This document shows positions 28,501 to 36,823 of a stretch of DNA of 64,000 nucleotides, piece after piece. Location: positions 681,226 to 745,225 of the forward strand of contig NZ_LMOJ01000025.1 of assembly GCF_001424165.1 (NCBI RefSeq), written 5' to 3'. Under the pieces are notes generated by a model. That model was not told the DNA's origin. It saw only the letters and a list, made by a program, of their open reading frames with translations, and searched no databases. The translations under genes were made by a program, and so were the position numbers. This stretch comes from Massilia sp. Leaf139 (lineage in GTDB: Bacteria; Pseudomonadota; Gammaproteobacteria; Burkholderiales; Burkholderiaceae_D). The first letter of the stretch is position 1. The number at the start of each line of letters is the position of its first letter.

Positions 28501-28726
28501 CCGAGAGGAGAGCCGTCGTTAATGGATAGGTGACCTGGTCTTCGACTAGCTGCGGCGCCTTGCCGGGATACTGGGCTCGGATAATGACCTGAGTGTCTGA
28601 AAGGTCGGGAAGGGCGTCGAGGGACGTTGCGCGCAATGAGTAGACGCCCCAGACCGCTACCAACACGGCCGCAATGAGAACCCAGACACGCCCTGCGATT
28701 GACGCCCGTATGATGCGGGCAATCAT
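25592..28726 (-). CDS. cusA: CusA-type Cu(I)/Ag(I) efflux RND transporter
   Basis: 1044-aa HME-RND inner-membrane pump, the proton-driven part of a CusCBA tripartite system that expels monovalent copper and silver. Twelve membrane segments are expected, two large periplasmic loops are visible. The metal-pathway methionines of CusA are recognisable in context: YMPSALPGLS, DPAPMEMFET and NRIDMLSTGIKTPVGVKVSG. These contexts favour Cu/Ag over divalent cations. The intramembrane segment reads GGIAIAVGAATDAALVLIENAHK, with the conserved Asp and Glu. Its start overlaps cusB by 4 bp, so translation is coupled. Last gene of the operon cusC-cusB-cusA. Confidence 0.95.
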   Translation of the reverse strand: MIARIIRASIAGRVWVLIAAVLVAVWGVYSLRATSLDALPDLSDTQVIIRAQYPGKAPQLVEDQVTYPLTTALLSVPGAKTVRGYSFFGDSFVYVLFDDDTDLYWARSRVTEYVNQVQNRLPAGVRAELGPDGTGVGWVFEYALVDRSGKNDLSQLRAINDWFLKFELKTVQDVAEVASIGGMVRQYQIVLDPDKLRVFGMSHAQVLEAVQDANEESGGSVIEMAETEYMVRSHGYLRSLEDFRNIVLNASDAGTPVLLRDVASVRLGPEMRRGIAELNGEGEVAGGVVIMRSGKNALDTIEAVKAKLATLQASLPKGVEVVTTYDRSKLISASVANLRDKLIEEFVVVAIVCAVFLFHIRSALVAVVTLPLAVLAAFIVMRYQGVNANIMSLGGIAIAVGAATDAALVLIENAHKHLEAHAHAHPKTSLDARTRWDIIAKSSVEVGPALFFSLLIVTLSFIPVFGLEAQEGKLFAPLAFTKTYTLAAAAALSITLVPVLIGYLIRGRIPSEESNPVNRLLIKGYRPLLEATLKHPWTTLGMALIALLLTAIPISKLGGEFLPPLNEGDLLYMPSALPGLSAAKASELLQQTDRLIKTVPEVATVFGKAGRAESATDPAPMEMFETTVQFKPRDQWRPGMTPEKLVEELDKVVKVPGLSNVWVPPIRNRIDMLSTGIKTPVGVKVSGPDLAQIDKITTAVEAAVKTVPGVTSALAERLSGGRYIDIDIDRLRAARYGMSVADIQTIVSSAIGGENVGEVVDGRQRFPINVRYPQDYRNSVQSLRELPIVTGRGGQIRLGDVTSLSITDGPPMIRSENARLSGWVYVDVRGVDLSTAVRAMQTQVNDKVKLPPGYAIGWSGQFEYMERASARLKTVVPLTLLVIFMLLYLAFRSAAEAALLMLTVPFALVGGFWFIWFLGHAVSVATAIGFIALAGLAAEFGVVMQVYLRNALQSRLDAGHPLTRELVLDAIREGALLRVRPKAMTVAVILAGLLPIMFGGGAGSEVMQRIAAPMVGGMVTAPLLSLFVIPAAWRLLQERAILSR

Positions 28727-30342
28727 GGCTTACCTCCGGCCGCGGCCACAACGCTTTTGAGCTCATAACCGTCTTCTCTTTCGACAAATGAGAACTGGAC
28801 GGTCTGGCCAACCTTGATTTCCTTGAACGAATCAGGCTTCGGCTTCTTAAAGTCCATCGTCATTGCAGGCCACTGCAGAGTGGCGATAGGGCCATGCGAC
28901 AGCGTTATCGCTTCGCCAGTTACCTGTTCGACTTTGCCAGTTCCTTGGTGGGATGGTGACGATGGTTGGACAGGTTTCTTCGTATCTGTCGTCTTAGGGG
29001 ACATCGACATCTGTGGCATTGGACTTGGTTGTGCGTCCGGTGCCGGTGCGCTTGGACTGACGTCTGTAGGGGGCATCGGGGCGTCGGTCACAAGCTTCGG
29101 CAGTATCGACTTCAGATTCGCTTCCGAATCAATCAAGAATTGACCAGACGCTACTACGCGCTGGCCTTCGCTCAGCCCACTGAGAATCTCAGTTTCGTCG
29201 CCGATTTCTCGTCCTGAAGAGACAATCACTGGGCGCATGCTGTTCTTCTCGTCAGCAACAAAAACGATGGAGCGTTTACCCGACGCGATGATGGCCTCGG
29301 ATGGAACAAGGAGACGGGATTCAGGTTTCGCAGCGCTGAGCCTGACTCGCATAAGCATTCCCGGAATCAAGCTCCCATCCTTATTGTCCAATTCCAGTCG
29401 AGCTTGGGCTGTCCGGGTGGTGGTACTTACGCCTGGCAGAATCTCACGTACTTTGCCCTGGTAAGTGCGCTGTGGGTCTCCGGCGAAGGTTGCGGTTACC
29501 TGCATACCAGGACGCGCTGAACCGATAACTGCCTCTGGCACTTCAGCAAGCAGCCAAATCGTGTTCATACCGACGACTTTTGCAATCGTCATCCCAGGCG
29601 TAACCTGCGCCCCTTCTCGGACCGCTAGTTCGGTGACGACGCCGGAAACTGGAGAGGAGAGCGATAGGTGGCTTTGTGGTCGACCTGTACGGTCCATGGC
29701 CGCCACCATCGAGTCTGGGATAGATAGGGCACGCATCCTTTGGCGAGCTGCAGCCGTCAAGGTGGTGTCGCCGCTGCGCTTCAGCATCAGATACTCCTCC
29801 TGCGGAGCCAGCCAGTCTGGGACATAGATAGACGCAAAAGCTTGTCCGCGCTTCACTTGCTGTTGTGGTGCGCGTACATGTAGCTTATCGACGAAGCCTG
29901 CCACGCGGCTCTGTACAACTTCGGCTTTGCTTTCATCGAACTGGGTACTGCCTACAAGTTCAAGAGAAGCCGCTTGCTCGGCGCGCCGGACGGTCGCAAA
30001 TCGAACGCCGAGGTTTTGTTGAAGTGACGGTGAAATTTTTACGCCGGCCGCTTCACCACCTTCCTCTGCGTACACAGGGACGAGCTGCATATCCATGAAA
30101 GGGCTCTTGCCTGATTTGTCGAAGCGCTTGCCTGGGACCATAGGGTCATGCCAGTACAGGACTCGTTTGCCTGTGGCTGGGTCGACGTTAGACGCTGGCG
30201 AGGCCGTTAATGGCGCAGTACCGCGCGTGCTAGTACCGGTTCCCGATGCAGTCGCTCTCGTGCCCGCCCAGTAGCCGCCATAGGCAAGAAGGGAACCTGC
30301 GACGATGAGGACTGCAACTCGTGATTTGTTGACCTTGTTCAT
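28723..30342 (-). CDS. cusB: CusB-type periplasmic adaptor with fused CusF domain
   Basis: 539-aa membrane-fusion protein. A single N-terminal anchor (VAVLIVAGSLLAYGGYWAG) is followed by a metal-binding segment YWHDPMVPGKRFDKSGKSPFMDMQLVPVY, the beta-barrel/lipoyl/hairpin core, and a Pro/Met-rich linker (about 425-465). The last about 75 residues form a CusF-like domain (GKVEQVTGEAITLSHGPIATLQWPAMTMDFK) with the Trp and Met ligands of CusF. Fusion brings the metallochaperone and adaptor into one chain, which would pass Cu(I)/Ag(I) to CusA. It overlaps cusC and cusA by 4 bp each (ATGA). Confidence 0.95.
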   Translation of the reverse strand: MNKVNKSRVAVLIVAGSLLAYGGYWAGTRATASGTGTSTRGTAPLTASPASNVDPATGKRVLYWHDPMVPGKRFDKSGKSPFMDMQLVPVYAEEGGEAAGVKISPSLQQNLGVRFATVRRAEQAASLELVGSTQFDESKAEVVQSRVAGFVDKLHVRAPQQQVKRGQAFASIYVPDWLAPQEEYLMLKRSGDTTLTAAARQRMRALSIPDSMVAAMDRTGRPQSHLSLSSPVSGVVTELAVREGAQVTPGMTIAKVVGMNTIWLLAEVPEAVIGSARPGMQVTATFAGDPQRTYQGKVREILPGVSTTTRTAQARLELDNKDGSLIPGMLMRVRLSAAKPESRLLVPSEAIIASGKRSIVFVADEKNSMRPVIVSSGREIGDETEILSGLSEGQRVVASGQFLIDSEANLKSILPKLVTDAPMPPTDVSPSAPAPDAQPSPMPQMSMSPKTTDTKKPVQPSSPSHQGTGKVEQVTGEAITLSHGPIATLQWPAMTMDFKKPKPDSFKEIKVGQTVQFSFVEREDGYELKSVVAAAGGKP

Positions 30343-31655
30343 TGTGCTGCCCTCGATTGCGTTGCGATGTCATGCGGGATTAGGTGTAACTCCAAGCTCG
30401 CCCAGATAAGGGCGGCTTCCTCTTCTAGTGCATTCACTTGCAAACGCTTTTCGAGCAAAGCACGCTTGGCCCTGAAAACCGCAGTCAACGTGCCTGTGCC
30501 AGCGCGGTAGTCAGCAAGTGCCAAGTCACCCTGTTGATTGACAGTTGGGAGCAGTTCCGAATTGAGCTGCGCAATACGGCGCTTGCGGCTTTCGAGTTGA
30601 GCCGACTGCACCTGTATCGTCGACTGCATGTCGACCAGCGCTTCTTCATATTCCAGTCTGGCTTTCGTTCCGAGCTCGGACTTCTCCGCGATGTCACGGT
30701 CCTGTCGCTGGGCTCGGTTGAGGGTGAGCGGAATGCTCACGCCGAACGACACCATGTTCGAGTACTGGCTGCTACGTTGGGCAAAGCCGGCTTCAAACGA
30801 CCAATCAGGATTACGCTCACGGACGGCCACCGCTTTGTCAGCGTCAGCGAGGCTAACTGCACGGCGCGCGTTGAGAACGGTAGGGTGATAGCGTTCAAGG
30901 TCCGAGGCCGGCAGAGTCGGAACGTGTGTTGTGAGTTCAGGGGGCGTGTCTGCCACCCCGACAATGTCCGTGCGCGTCCATCTGCGCAGGTTAATTCGCG
31001 CAGTTTCCAGCTCCTGCTCCGCCGCGTGTATCGAGTCGAGACTCAAGATTAGTTCCGTCTTCGCCTGCAGCACATCGCTAGCCGAAGCCTTGGCGCCGCG
31101 ATGTGCCGCCTGAAGGGCTGCGAGGTCCTGTTCCATCTCGCGTGCAACGGACCGTGATAGCACTACTTCCCGCTGTCTGTACAGAACAGTTAGCCAAGCT
31201 TTGCCGGCTTCTTCGCGTACAGTCGCGACCTTTTCGAGGTATGCACCTTCAGCGCTCTCCGTCGCGCGTTGAGCGCGTTCTGACCGCGCTTGGCGTTTGT
31301 CTCGGGAGACCCATTGCTGTTCGATGCCAATCCGACGCATTGTCATGAAGTCGGCATTGGGACGGAATTTGTCGGGACCCGACACAGGCAGATTGTCGAG
31401 GCCCAGCTTAAGCATCGGGTCCGGTAGTTGGTCGGCTCTTGCTGCCGCCTGAGAACTTGCCGCGACCGAAGCACGAGAGGCCTTGGCAGAGGCGGAGGCA
31501 GCTGCCGCTAGACGTAGCGCCTCGTCTAACGTGAGCAGCGTTGGGCTGGCGTTAGCTAGGCTCGAGGTAAGAAGCAGTACAGCCGCGAGCAGGGTGTGGC
31601 GTTTCCGTGCAGTGGCGCATAGCACGGATGTATACAACGTGAAAATAGAAAGCAT
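30339..31655 (-). CDS. cusC: CusC-type outer-membrane factor (TolC family)
   Basis: 438 aa with the ATG at 31655, which has GGAGG ahead of it; the open frame begins 12 codons earlier. An N-terminal signal peptide (LLAAVLLLTSSLANA) precedes two TolC repeats, each a long coiled-coil pair: LTLDEALRLAAAASAS ... and LERYHPTVLNARRAV.... It forms the outer-membrane channel of the Cus pump. The start codon lies 70 bp after a small exported-protein gene, so both probably share a promoter. Confidence 0.92.
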   Translation of the reverse strand: MLSIFTLYTSVLCATARKRHTLLAAVLLLTSSLANASPTLLTLDEALRLAAAASASAKASRASVAASSQAAARADQLPDPMLKLGLDNLPVSGPDKFRPNADFMTMRRIGIEQQWVSRDKRQARSERAQRATESAEGAYLEKVATVREEAGKAWLTVLYRQREVVLSRSVAREMEQDLAALQAAHRGAKASASDVLQAKTELILSLDSIHAAEQELETARINLRRWTRTDIVGVADTPPELTTHVPTLPASDLERYHPTVLNARRAVSLADADKAVAVRERNPDWSFEAGFAQRSSQYSNMVSFGVSIPLTLNRAQRQDRDIAEKSELGTKARLEYEEALVDMQSTIQVQSAQLESRKRRIAQLNSELLPTVNQQGDLALADYRAGTGTLTAVFRAKRALLEKRLQVNALEEEAALIWASLELHLIPHDIATQSRAAQ

Positions 31656-31725
31656 AAATCCTCCGCGAATGAAAACGAGCGCCGGCGGCAATAGCTAGCC
31701 GGGCGTTAAGCAGGCGGGGAGGAAA

Positions 31726-32106
31726 TTAGATTCGGATTCTGAGCGTACGGAGGTATGGCGGGTCGACGCCAGGCTCGGGAATCTCGCCAGACCACGGCGT
31801 GGGCGACGCCATCTGCAGCAGGGGTACAAGGATTCGCACTAACGCCGGATTCGAGAGCGGTGCCAAACCTGGAGGTCCGCTGTGGTGCTCCAGCGATGCT
31901 TTGGTGTCTGCAGAAAGTTCAGCGCAATGCACCGGTTTTTCGATATCCATGCCAGCACATGGCATGCCGTCCATCATCTGCGAGTCCATCACTTTCGTCG
32001 TCAGCTCTGGACAGACGTACGAAGCCATGGCGATTCCCGTGTTGAAGACGGTAAGCACCAACAACAGAGCAACATAGCGGAACAGTGACGGGAAAGAACG
32101 CCGCAT
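31726..32106 (-). CDS. small exported Cys/Met/His protein heading the cus operon
   Basis: 126 aa, not assigned to a named family. A signal peptide (FRYVALLLVLTVFNTGIAMA) precedes SYVCPELTTKVMDSQMMDGMPCAGMDIEKPVHCAEL, where three Cys, several Met and His are well placed to bind copper. The C-terminal half lacks such residues. Small proteins like this at the head of copper operons recall CopL-type proteins, but similarity is by composition only. It is transcribed divergently from copA, across the region with the CueR box. Confidence 0.75.
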   Translation of the reverse strand: MRRSFPSLFRYVALLLVLTVFNTGIAMASYVCPELTTKVMDSQMMDGMPCAGMDIEKPVHCAELSADTKASLEHHSGPPGLAPLSNPALVRILVPLLQMASPTPWSGEIPEPGVDPPYLRTLRIRI

Positions 32107-32211
32107 TGGATGGAATTAATCTAAACAGTAATCTTGCCGGCACCAATTCTATCCCAGTCTCATGTCGAGTTCAGAGCTTTTCTCGACCCTAAGTTCGACT
32201 GCAACAAGTGC

Positions 32212-32242
32212 TTGACCTTACCATCGCTGGAAGGTCTATCCT
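32212..32242 (+). promoter_or_regulatory. CueR-type promoter of copA
   Basis: -35 TTGACC (32212-32217), 19-bp spacer, -10 TATCCT (32237-32242). The long spacer is the MerR-family signature and holds the dyad ACCTTACC-ATCG-CTGGAAGGT, very close to known CueR operators. CueR would untwist it when Cu(I) binds. Confidence 0.9.
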
Positions 32243-32270
32243 TCTTTTAATCGAAGACCGGAGAACCAAA

Positions 32271-34694
32271 ATGCATGCAGTCATTAAACCTGCCGCAGCA
32301 GCGGCGGCCTTCACCTTCCCAGTAGGCGGCATGACATGCGCCTCCTGTGTCGGCCGTGTTGAGAAGGCCTTGAAAGCCGTTGCTGGTGTAGAGCGCGTTG
32401 CTGTCAATTTGGCCACAGAAAGGGCGACCGTTCACGTTGCCTCAGGGGTGAGCCCCAGTACGCTCTATACCGCTGTCGAAAAGGCTGGTTATGAGGTGCA
32501 TAGTGAAACGTTCTCCCTCTCAGTTTCTGGAATGACGTGCGCATCCTGTGTGGGGCGTGTCGAGAAGGCACTCAAGAACGTGCCTGGCGTAACCGATTCG
32601 TCGGTGAATCTCGCGACCGAGAAGGCACGTGTCACCGCTGTCGGCGTGACAGTTGAGCAGTTGATTGGAGTTGTTGAAAAGGCCGGCTATCACGCTGTCG
32701 CCGCAACTGACGCCTCTGCTCAACAGGACACTCCGCAGAGCGGTATCCCAACTTGGTGGCCGGTCGCGGCGGCAGCGCTACTAAGTCTGCCGCTCGTGTT
32801 GCCGATGCTGCTTATGCCGTTCGGCTTAGACCTGGCTCTACCTGGCTGGCTGCAACTGGCGCTGGCAACGCCAGTCCAGTTTTGGCTGGGCGCCCGATTC
32901 TATAAGGCTGGCTGGAAAGCTCTCCTTGCGCGTACAGGGAATATGGACCTCTTGGTCGCTCTCGGGACCACCTCGGCTTACGGGCTGTCGGTGTATCTGC
33001 TCCTCACACAAGGCAACCATGAGGGGATGTCGCATCTTTACTTCGAGACCTCCGCCGTCGTCATTACGTTGGTTCTTCTCGGCAAATGGTTAGAGGCACG
33101 AGCGAAACATCAAACTGTCGCCGCACTGCGTGCCCTGGAGTCGCTACGTGCCACAGTCGCACGCGTGCGACGAGGTGTCCATGATGCCGAGATTCCAGTT
33201 GGGCAGGTCGTCGTTGGTGACCTGGTCATTGTCCGGCCAGGCGACCGTGTACCGGTCGATGGCAAGGTCGTCGAAGGTACCAGTCATCTTGATGAGTCGC
33301 TGCTTACCGGCGAAAGCCTGCCAGTCGCGAAAAACGTCGGCGACCTGGTCACCGGTGGTGCAGTGAATGCCGAGGGCATGCTTGTCCTGCAGGCCACTGC
33401 GGTTGGCGGCGACACTATGCTGTCCAATATCATCAGGCTCGTCGAAGACGCGCAAGCGGTCAAGGCACCAATTCAGCGTTTAGTCGACAAGGTCAGCGCC
33501 GTGTTTGTACCGGTTGTTCTCCTCATTTCAGTTGTGACCTTTTTCGGGGGGGGCCTGCTGACGGGCGACTGGCAGCAAGCGCTACTCAACGCCGTAGCAG
33601 TGCAAGTTATCGCTTGTCCTTGTGCACTCGGTCTTGCGACTCCCACTTCGATAATGGCAGGAACTGGCGTCGCAGCACGTTACGGGATTCTCATCAAAGA
33701 CGCGGAGGCGCTTGAGACAGCGCACGCAGTGAACGTGGTGGCTTTCGATAAGACCGGCACCCTGACTGAGGGCAAGCCAGCTGTGGTTGCTACCGAAGGA
33801 ATTGGAAGAACCGAAAACGAGGTTCTCTCCCTAGCGAAGGCTGTCCAGCAATATAGTGACCACCCCCTTGCGAAGGCGGTTGAAGCAGAAGCTCAGAAGA
33901 GCGGAGTTAGGAGGCTTCCAGCCACGAATGCACAGGCACTTCCCGGTCGAGGCGTTCGCGCCGACGTCCAAGGGGCGACGGTTTTTCTGGGAAACCGTAG
34001 GCTGTTGGAGGAGATAGGCGTCGTGCTCAGCGATATTGACGCGTCGGCAGCGCGCCATGAAGCCGCCGGCCGAACGGTCTCCTGGCTTGCTGTGCAACAG
34101 AATGGCAAAGTCGAGCTGGCTGGATTGCTCGCGTTTGGGGATACGTTGAAGCCATCGGCCAAGGCTGCAGTGAGTCGTTTGAGAGATATCGGCGTGGCCT
34201 CAGTCATGCTTACCGGGGACAACGCTGGTAGCGCTCGAAGTGTAGCCATCGCTGTAGGTATAGACGATTTTCGTGCCCAGGTGCTCCCCTCTGACAAGGC
34301 CGATGTAGTAGCCGCGCTAAAGAGCGGTGGCAAGGTCGTCGCAATGGTAGGCGATGGCATCAACGACGCGCCGGCTCTTGCGTCTGCAGACGTTGGGATT
34401 GCTATGTCTACCGGCACGGACGTAGCGATGCATACCGCAGGGATTACGTTGATGCGGGGAGACCCGAGGCTGGTTGCGGATGCTATCGACATATCGAAGA
34501 AGACGTACCGGAAGATTCAGCAAAATTTAGGCTGGGCCTTCGTGTACAACATTGTAGGCATACCACTTGCTGCCCTGGGCTACCTCAACCCAATCATTGC
34601 AGGAGCTGCAATGGCTCTCTCAAGCGTGTGCGTAGTATCGAACGCGCTGCTTCTCCGCCGGTGGAAGCCGGCCTTTGCTATCGGAGGTAAATGA
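32271..34694 (+). CDS. copA: Cu(I)-exporting P1B-type ATPase CopA
   Basis: 807 aa from the ATG at 32271 (GGAG upstream). Pumps Cu(I) out of the cytoplasm. Two N-terminal HMA domains carry MTCASC (C23/C26 and C90/C93). The membrane metal site is C449-P-C451 in IACPCALGLATP, the phosphorylated Asp is D493 in DKTGTLTEGKP, followed by the GDGINDAPALASADVGIAM hinge motif and the C-terminal YN and MxxSS (MALSSVCVV) residues of Cu(I) ATPases. It overlaps the cueR start by 4 bp, so pump and sensor form an operon controlled by CueR. Confidence 0.97.
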   Translation: MHAVIKPAAAAAAFTFPVGGMTCASCVGRVEKALKAVAGVERVAVNLATERATVHVASGVSPSTLYTAVEKAGYEVHSETFSLSVSGMTCASCVGRVEKALKNVPGVTDSSVNLATEKARVTAVGVTVEQLIGVVEKAGYHAVAATDASAQQDTPQSGIPTWWPVAAAALLSLPLVLPMLLMPFGLDLALPGWLQLALATPVQFWLGARFYKAGWKALLARTGNMDLLVALGTTSAYGLSVYLLLTQGNHEGMSHLYFETSAVVITLVLLGKWLEARAKHQTVAALRALESLRATVARVRRGVHDAEIPVGQVVVGDLVIVRPGDRVPVDGKVVEGTSHLDESLLTGESLPVAKNVGDLVTGGAVNAEGMLVLQATAVGGDTMLSNIIRLVEDAQAVKAPIQRLVDKVSAVFVPVVLLISVVTFFGGGLLTGDWQQALLNAVAVQVIACPCALGLATPTSIMAGTGVAARYGILIKDAEALETAHAVNVVAFDKTGTLTEGKPAVVATEGIGRTENEVLSLAKAVQQYSDHPLAKAVEAEAQKSGVRRLPATNAQALPGRGVRADVQGATVFLGNRRLLEEIGVVLSDIDASAARHEAAGRTVSWLAVQQNGKVELAGLLAFGDTLKPSAKAAVSRLRDIGVASVMLTGDNAGSARSVAIAVGIDDFRAQVLPSDKADVVAALKSGGKVVAMVGDGINDAPALASADVGIAMSTGTDVAMHTAGITLMRGDPRLVADAIDISKKTYRKIQQNLGWAFVYNIVGIPLAALGYLNPIIAGAAMALSSVCVVSNALLLRRWKPAFAIGGK

Positions 34695-35095
34695 TGAACA
34701 TCGGACAAGCTGCCGACGCCTCAGGCGTTACCGCCAAGATGATTCGGTACTATGAAAGCATAGACCTGATTACGGCTGCGAATCGCACTGACTCTGGTTA
34801 CCGTCAATACACTACGAATGACGTGCAAACCTTACGCTTCATCAAACGCTCTCGCGACCTGGGATTCTCAATTGAGCGCATCAAAACCTTGCTAAGCCTC
34901 TGGCAGGACCGCGGCCGACATAGCGCAGACGTGAAAGAGTTAGCCCAGAGATACATCGCTGAGCTCGATGAGGACATTGCGAAACTTCAGTCTATTCGGG
35001 CTCAGTTATACCACGTGGCCAACAACTGCCATGGCGACAGTCATCCAGATTGTCCGATTCTTGATGAGTTAGCGAAGCCGCACGCCTGCGCTTAG
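34691..35095 (+). CDS. cueR: CueR, MerR-family Cu(I)-responsive regulator
   Basis: 134 aa. N-terminal winged HTH (MNIGQAADASGVTAKMIRYYESIDLI), dimer helix, and the metal loop NNCHGDSHPDCPIL with C113 and C121, matching the two Cys (112/120) that bind one Cu(I) or Ag(I) in CueR. Further Cys/His (PHACA) end the protein. It is translationally coupled to copA. It likely acts on the three 19-bp-spacer promoters at 32212, 36742 and 45771. Confidence 0.96.
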   Translation: MMNIGQAADASGVTAKMIRYYESIDLITAANRTDSGYRQYTTNDVQTLRFIKRSRDLGFSIERIKTLLSLWQDRGRHSADVKELAQRYIAELDEDIAKLQSIRAQLYHVANNCHGDSHPDCPILDELAKPHACA

Positions 35096-35238
35096 CTCGG
35101 GCGCTCGCTGGAGGTGAGGTATTTGGGTTGGGAACTTTTGCGAAGCAGGATGCCGGCTGGGGACACTTGGTCAGGCGCATGCCAAGTGAGTAGTTGCGAA
35201 AGCGAGGCAGAGCGGGTTGCCCGCTCTGCCTGGTGGCA

Positions 35239-35445
35239 TTAGGAGCCAGAGGCTTCTGTCACCGGGTAACCAGCATTGATGATTGCCGACTTGACGGCAT
35301 CGAAGTCCATATCTGTAGCTACGCGTACTTTCTTACTTGCGAGGTCGACCTCGACACGAGCAGCGCCGTCGAGAGCTTGCACCGCCTGTGTAACACCGCG
35401 GACGCATCCTCCACAGTTCATTTTTAGGACATTCAGTTCATACAT
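35239..35445 (-). CDS. copZ: CopZ-like heavy-metal chaperone (HMA domain)
   Basis: 68 aa, a single HMA domain: MYELNVLKMNCGGCVRGVTQAVQALDGA, with the MxCxxC metal site, and the usual beta-alpha-beta pattern ending IINAGYPV. It would carry Cu(I) to CopA in the cytosol. It is transcribed towards cueR. Confidence 0.93.
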   Translation of the reverse strand: MYELNVLKMNCGGCVRGVTQAVQALDGAARVEVDLASKKVRVATDMDFDAVKSAIINAGYPVTEASGS

Positions 35446-35554
35446 AACAGCTCCTTGGAAGGGTGGGATTCCAAGATAGTGGTTGCTACGATGGGAAGGT
35501 CAAGACCAAATTTCGAGAGGAAAGTTTGGTCGCGCCATGTCAATAATTGATGGG

Positions 35555-36586
35555 CTACTTGCTGCGATAATGTCCGCGAACGTAAGTGCCGTCACGTCGG
35601 GTGTACCCGCTTACATGTGTTGTCTTAGGCCGCATAGTGGCCGAGCTAATGTCTCCGTAGCAGGACCCATTCTCAGCGCAAGAAGGTCCGCTTGGCGCGG
35701 GCAACGGAGCTGACTCAGCTGCCCCCGAAACTAGAGCCGTAGTTGGTGCATGGGGCTTGATGGACGCGCTGTAAGGCCTCTCGTACGCAGGCTGTTTACC
35801 ACCTGTACTATTGGATTCGGCGCGCGCATGCGACGCGTTCGCAGTGCGCCCTGACGCCGGAGGTAGTGTGGCTGACGCCCTTGCTGTGTAGATACAACTG
35901 CTGTACCCCTTCTGGCAGTTGTACGAATTCCGACGATATGCAGACTGTTCAACCGTGGTGCGCTGGATGTCTGTGAGAAGACTGGTATCGCAGGTAGAGT
36001 ATCCGCTGTTGCAGTTTCGGAAGTTGCGAGTAAGGCCGGATACCTCGGCTTGCTTGCGCTGCGCTGCTGTCAGCAGAGCCGTATCGCACGCCGAATAACC
36101 TTTGTCGCAGTTCGTGAAATTTCGGTCCAAGGCCGAGACTGCAACTTTTCCCTGCTGTTGCTGGGTCAGCAAAGTCGGGTCGCAGGATGAATAGCCGCTG
36201 TCGCAGTTGCGGAAATTTCGCTTTAGATGCGATTCGCTGACTTGAACTTGCTGGGACGGTGTCAATAGGGATTGGTCGCAACTGCTGTAACCGCTATCAC
36301 AGTTACGGAGGTTGCGTGCCAGGGCCGAGCCATGAACCTGTGCTCGCTGACGTTCTGTCAGCAGACCCAAATCGCAACTAGAATACCCGCTGTCGCAATA
36401 CCGAAAATTTCGCGTCAGGGCGGACTGGCGTACTTGCTCAAGCTGCGACGCGTTTAAGAGGGATACGTCACAGCTTGAGTAGCCAGCTTCACAGAAGCGA
36501 TAGTTTTGGCTGAGTTTCGCATCCTGGGCGCCTGCGTGTGCGGACACGAGAAGCAACAGTGAAAGCAGAAGGCGGACGAGGTTCAT
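35555..36586 (-). CDS. exported protein with seven 32-residue Cys repeats
   Basis: 343 aa from the ATG at 36586, which places a clean signal peptide (MNLVRLLLSLLLLVSAHAGA) first. Seven tandem units of 32 residues follow; the consensus is RNFRNCDSGYSSCD then LLTxxQxxxV. Each unit has a CX6C pair, and the seventh is degenerate. After a low-complexity linker, the C-terminus reads SCYGDISSATMRPKTTHVSGYTRRDGTYVRGHY, a tail known from other exported proteobacterial proteins. I know no function. The Cys pairs in a copper island suggest metal or disulfide chemistry in the periplasm, but Tyr/Asp-rich turns could equally be structural. Confidence 0.85.
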   Translation of the reverse strand: MNLVRLLLSLLLLVSAHAGAQDAKLSQNYRFCEAGYSSCDVSLLNASQLEQVRQSALTRNFRYCDSGYSSCDLGLLTERQRAQVHGSALARNLRNCDSGYSSCDQSLLTPSQQVQVSESHLKRNFRNCDSGYSSCDPTLLTQQQQGKVAVSALDRNFTNCDKGYSACDTALLTAAQRKQAEVSGLTRNFRNCNSGYSTCDTSLLTDIQRTTVEQSAYRRNSYNCQKGYSSCIYTARASATLPPASGRTANASHARAESNSTGGKQPAYERPYSASIKPHAPTTALVSGAAESAPLPAPSGPSCAENGSCYGDISSATMRPKTTHVSGYTRRDGTYVRGHYRSK

Positions 36587-36741
36587 TAGTTGGATGAGGG
36601 CGGTGAAGTTGTAATTAATTGCAAGGACAGAATACATTGTTGCTCAGCATAGGTACTAATCTTTTTGCAATAATGACAACTGCCATCCGGCGCGCGGCGG
36701 GGCATACATCGTTTTTCTTTTCGGGGAGTCTACGATTTCGC

Positions 36742-36772
36742 TTGACCTTCCCATTGTGGGAAGCTGTATCGT
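36742..36772 (+). promoter_or_regulatory. CueR-type promoter
   Basis: -35 TTGACC (36742-36747), 19-bp spacer containing CCTTCCC-ATTGT-GGGAAGC dyad, -10 TATCGT (36767-36772). It drives the plus-strand gene at 36824 and probably the whole copper operon behind it. Confidence 0.85.
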
Positions 36773-36823
36773 TCAATTTGCGTCGCCTTGACGATATAAA
36801 CGACCGTGCTACACTCTCGACCA

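Noticed and set aside
25592..31655. calling the cusCBA genes a czc system
   Set aside because: The pump has the CusA Met contexts and lacks the DFGIIIDG signature of CzcA; the adaptor carries a CusF domain.
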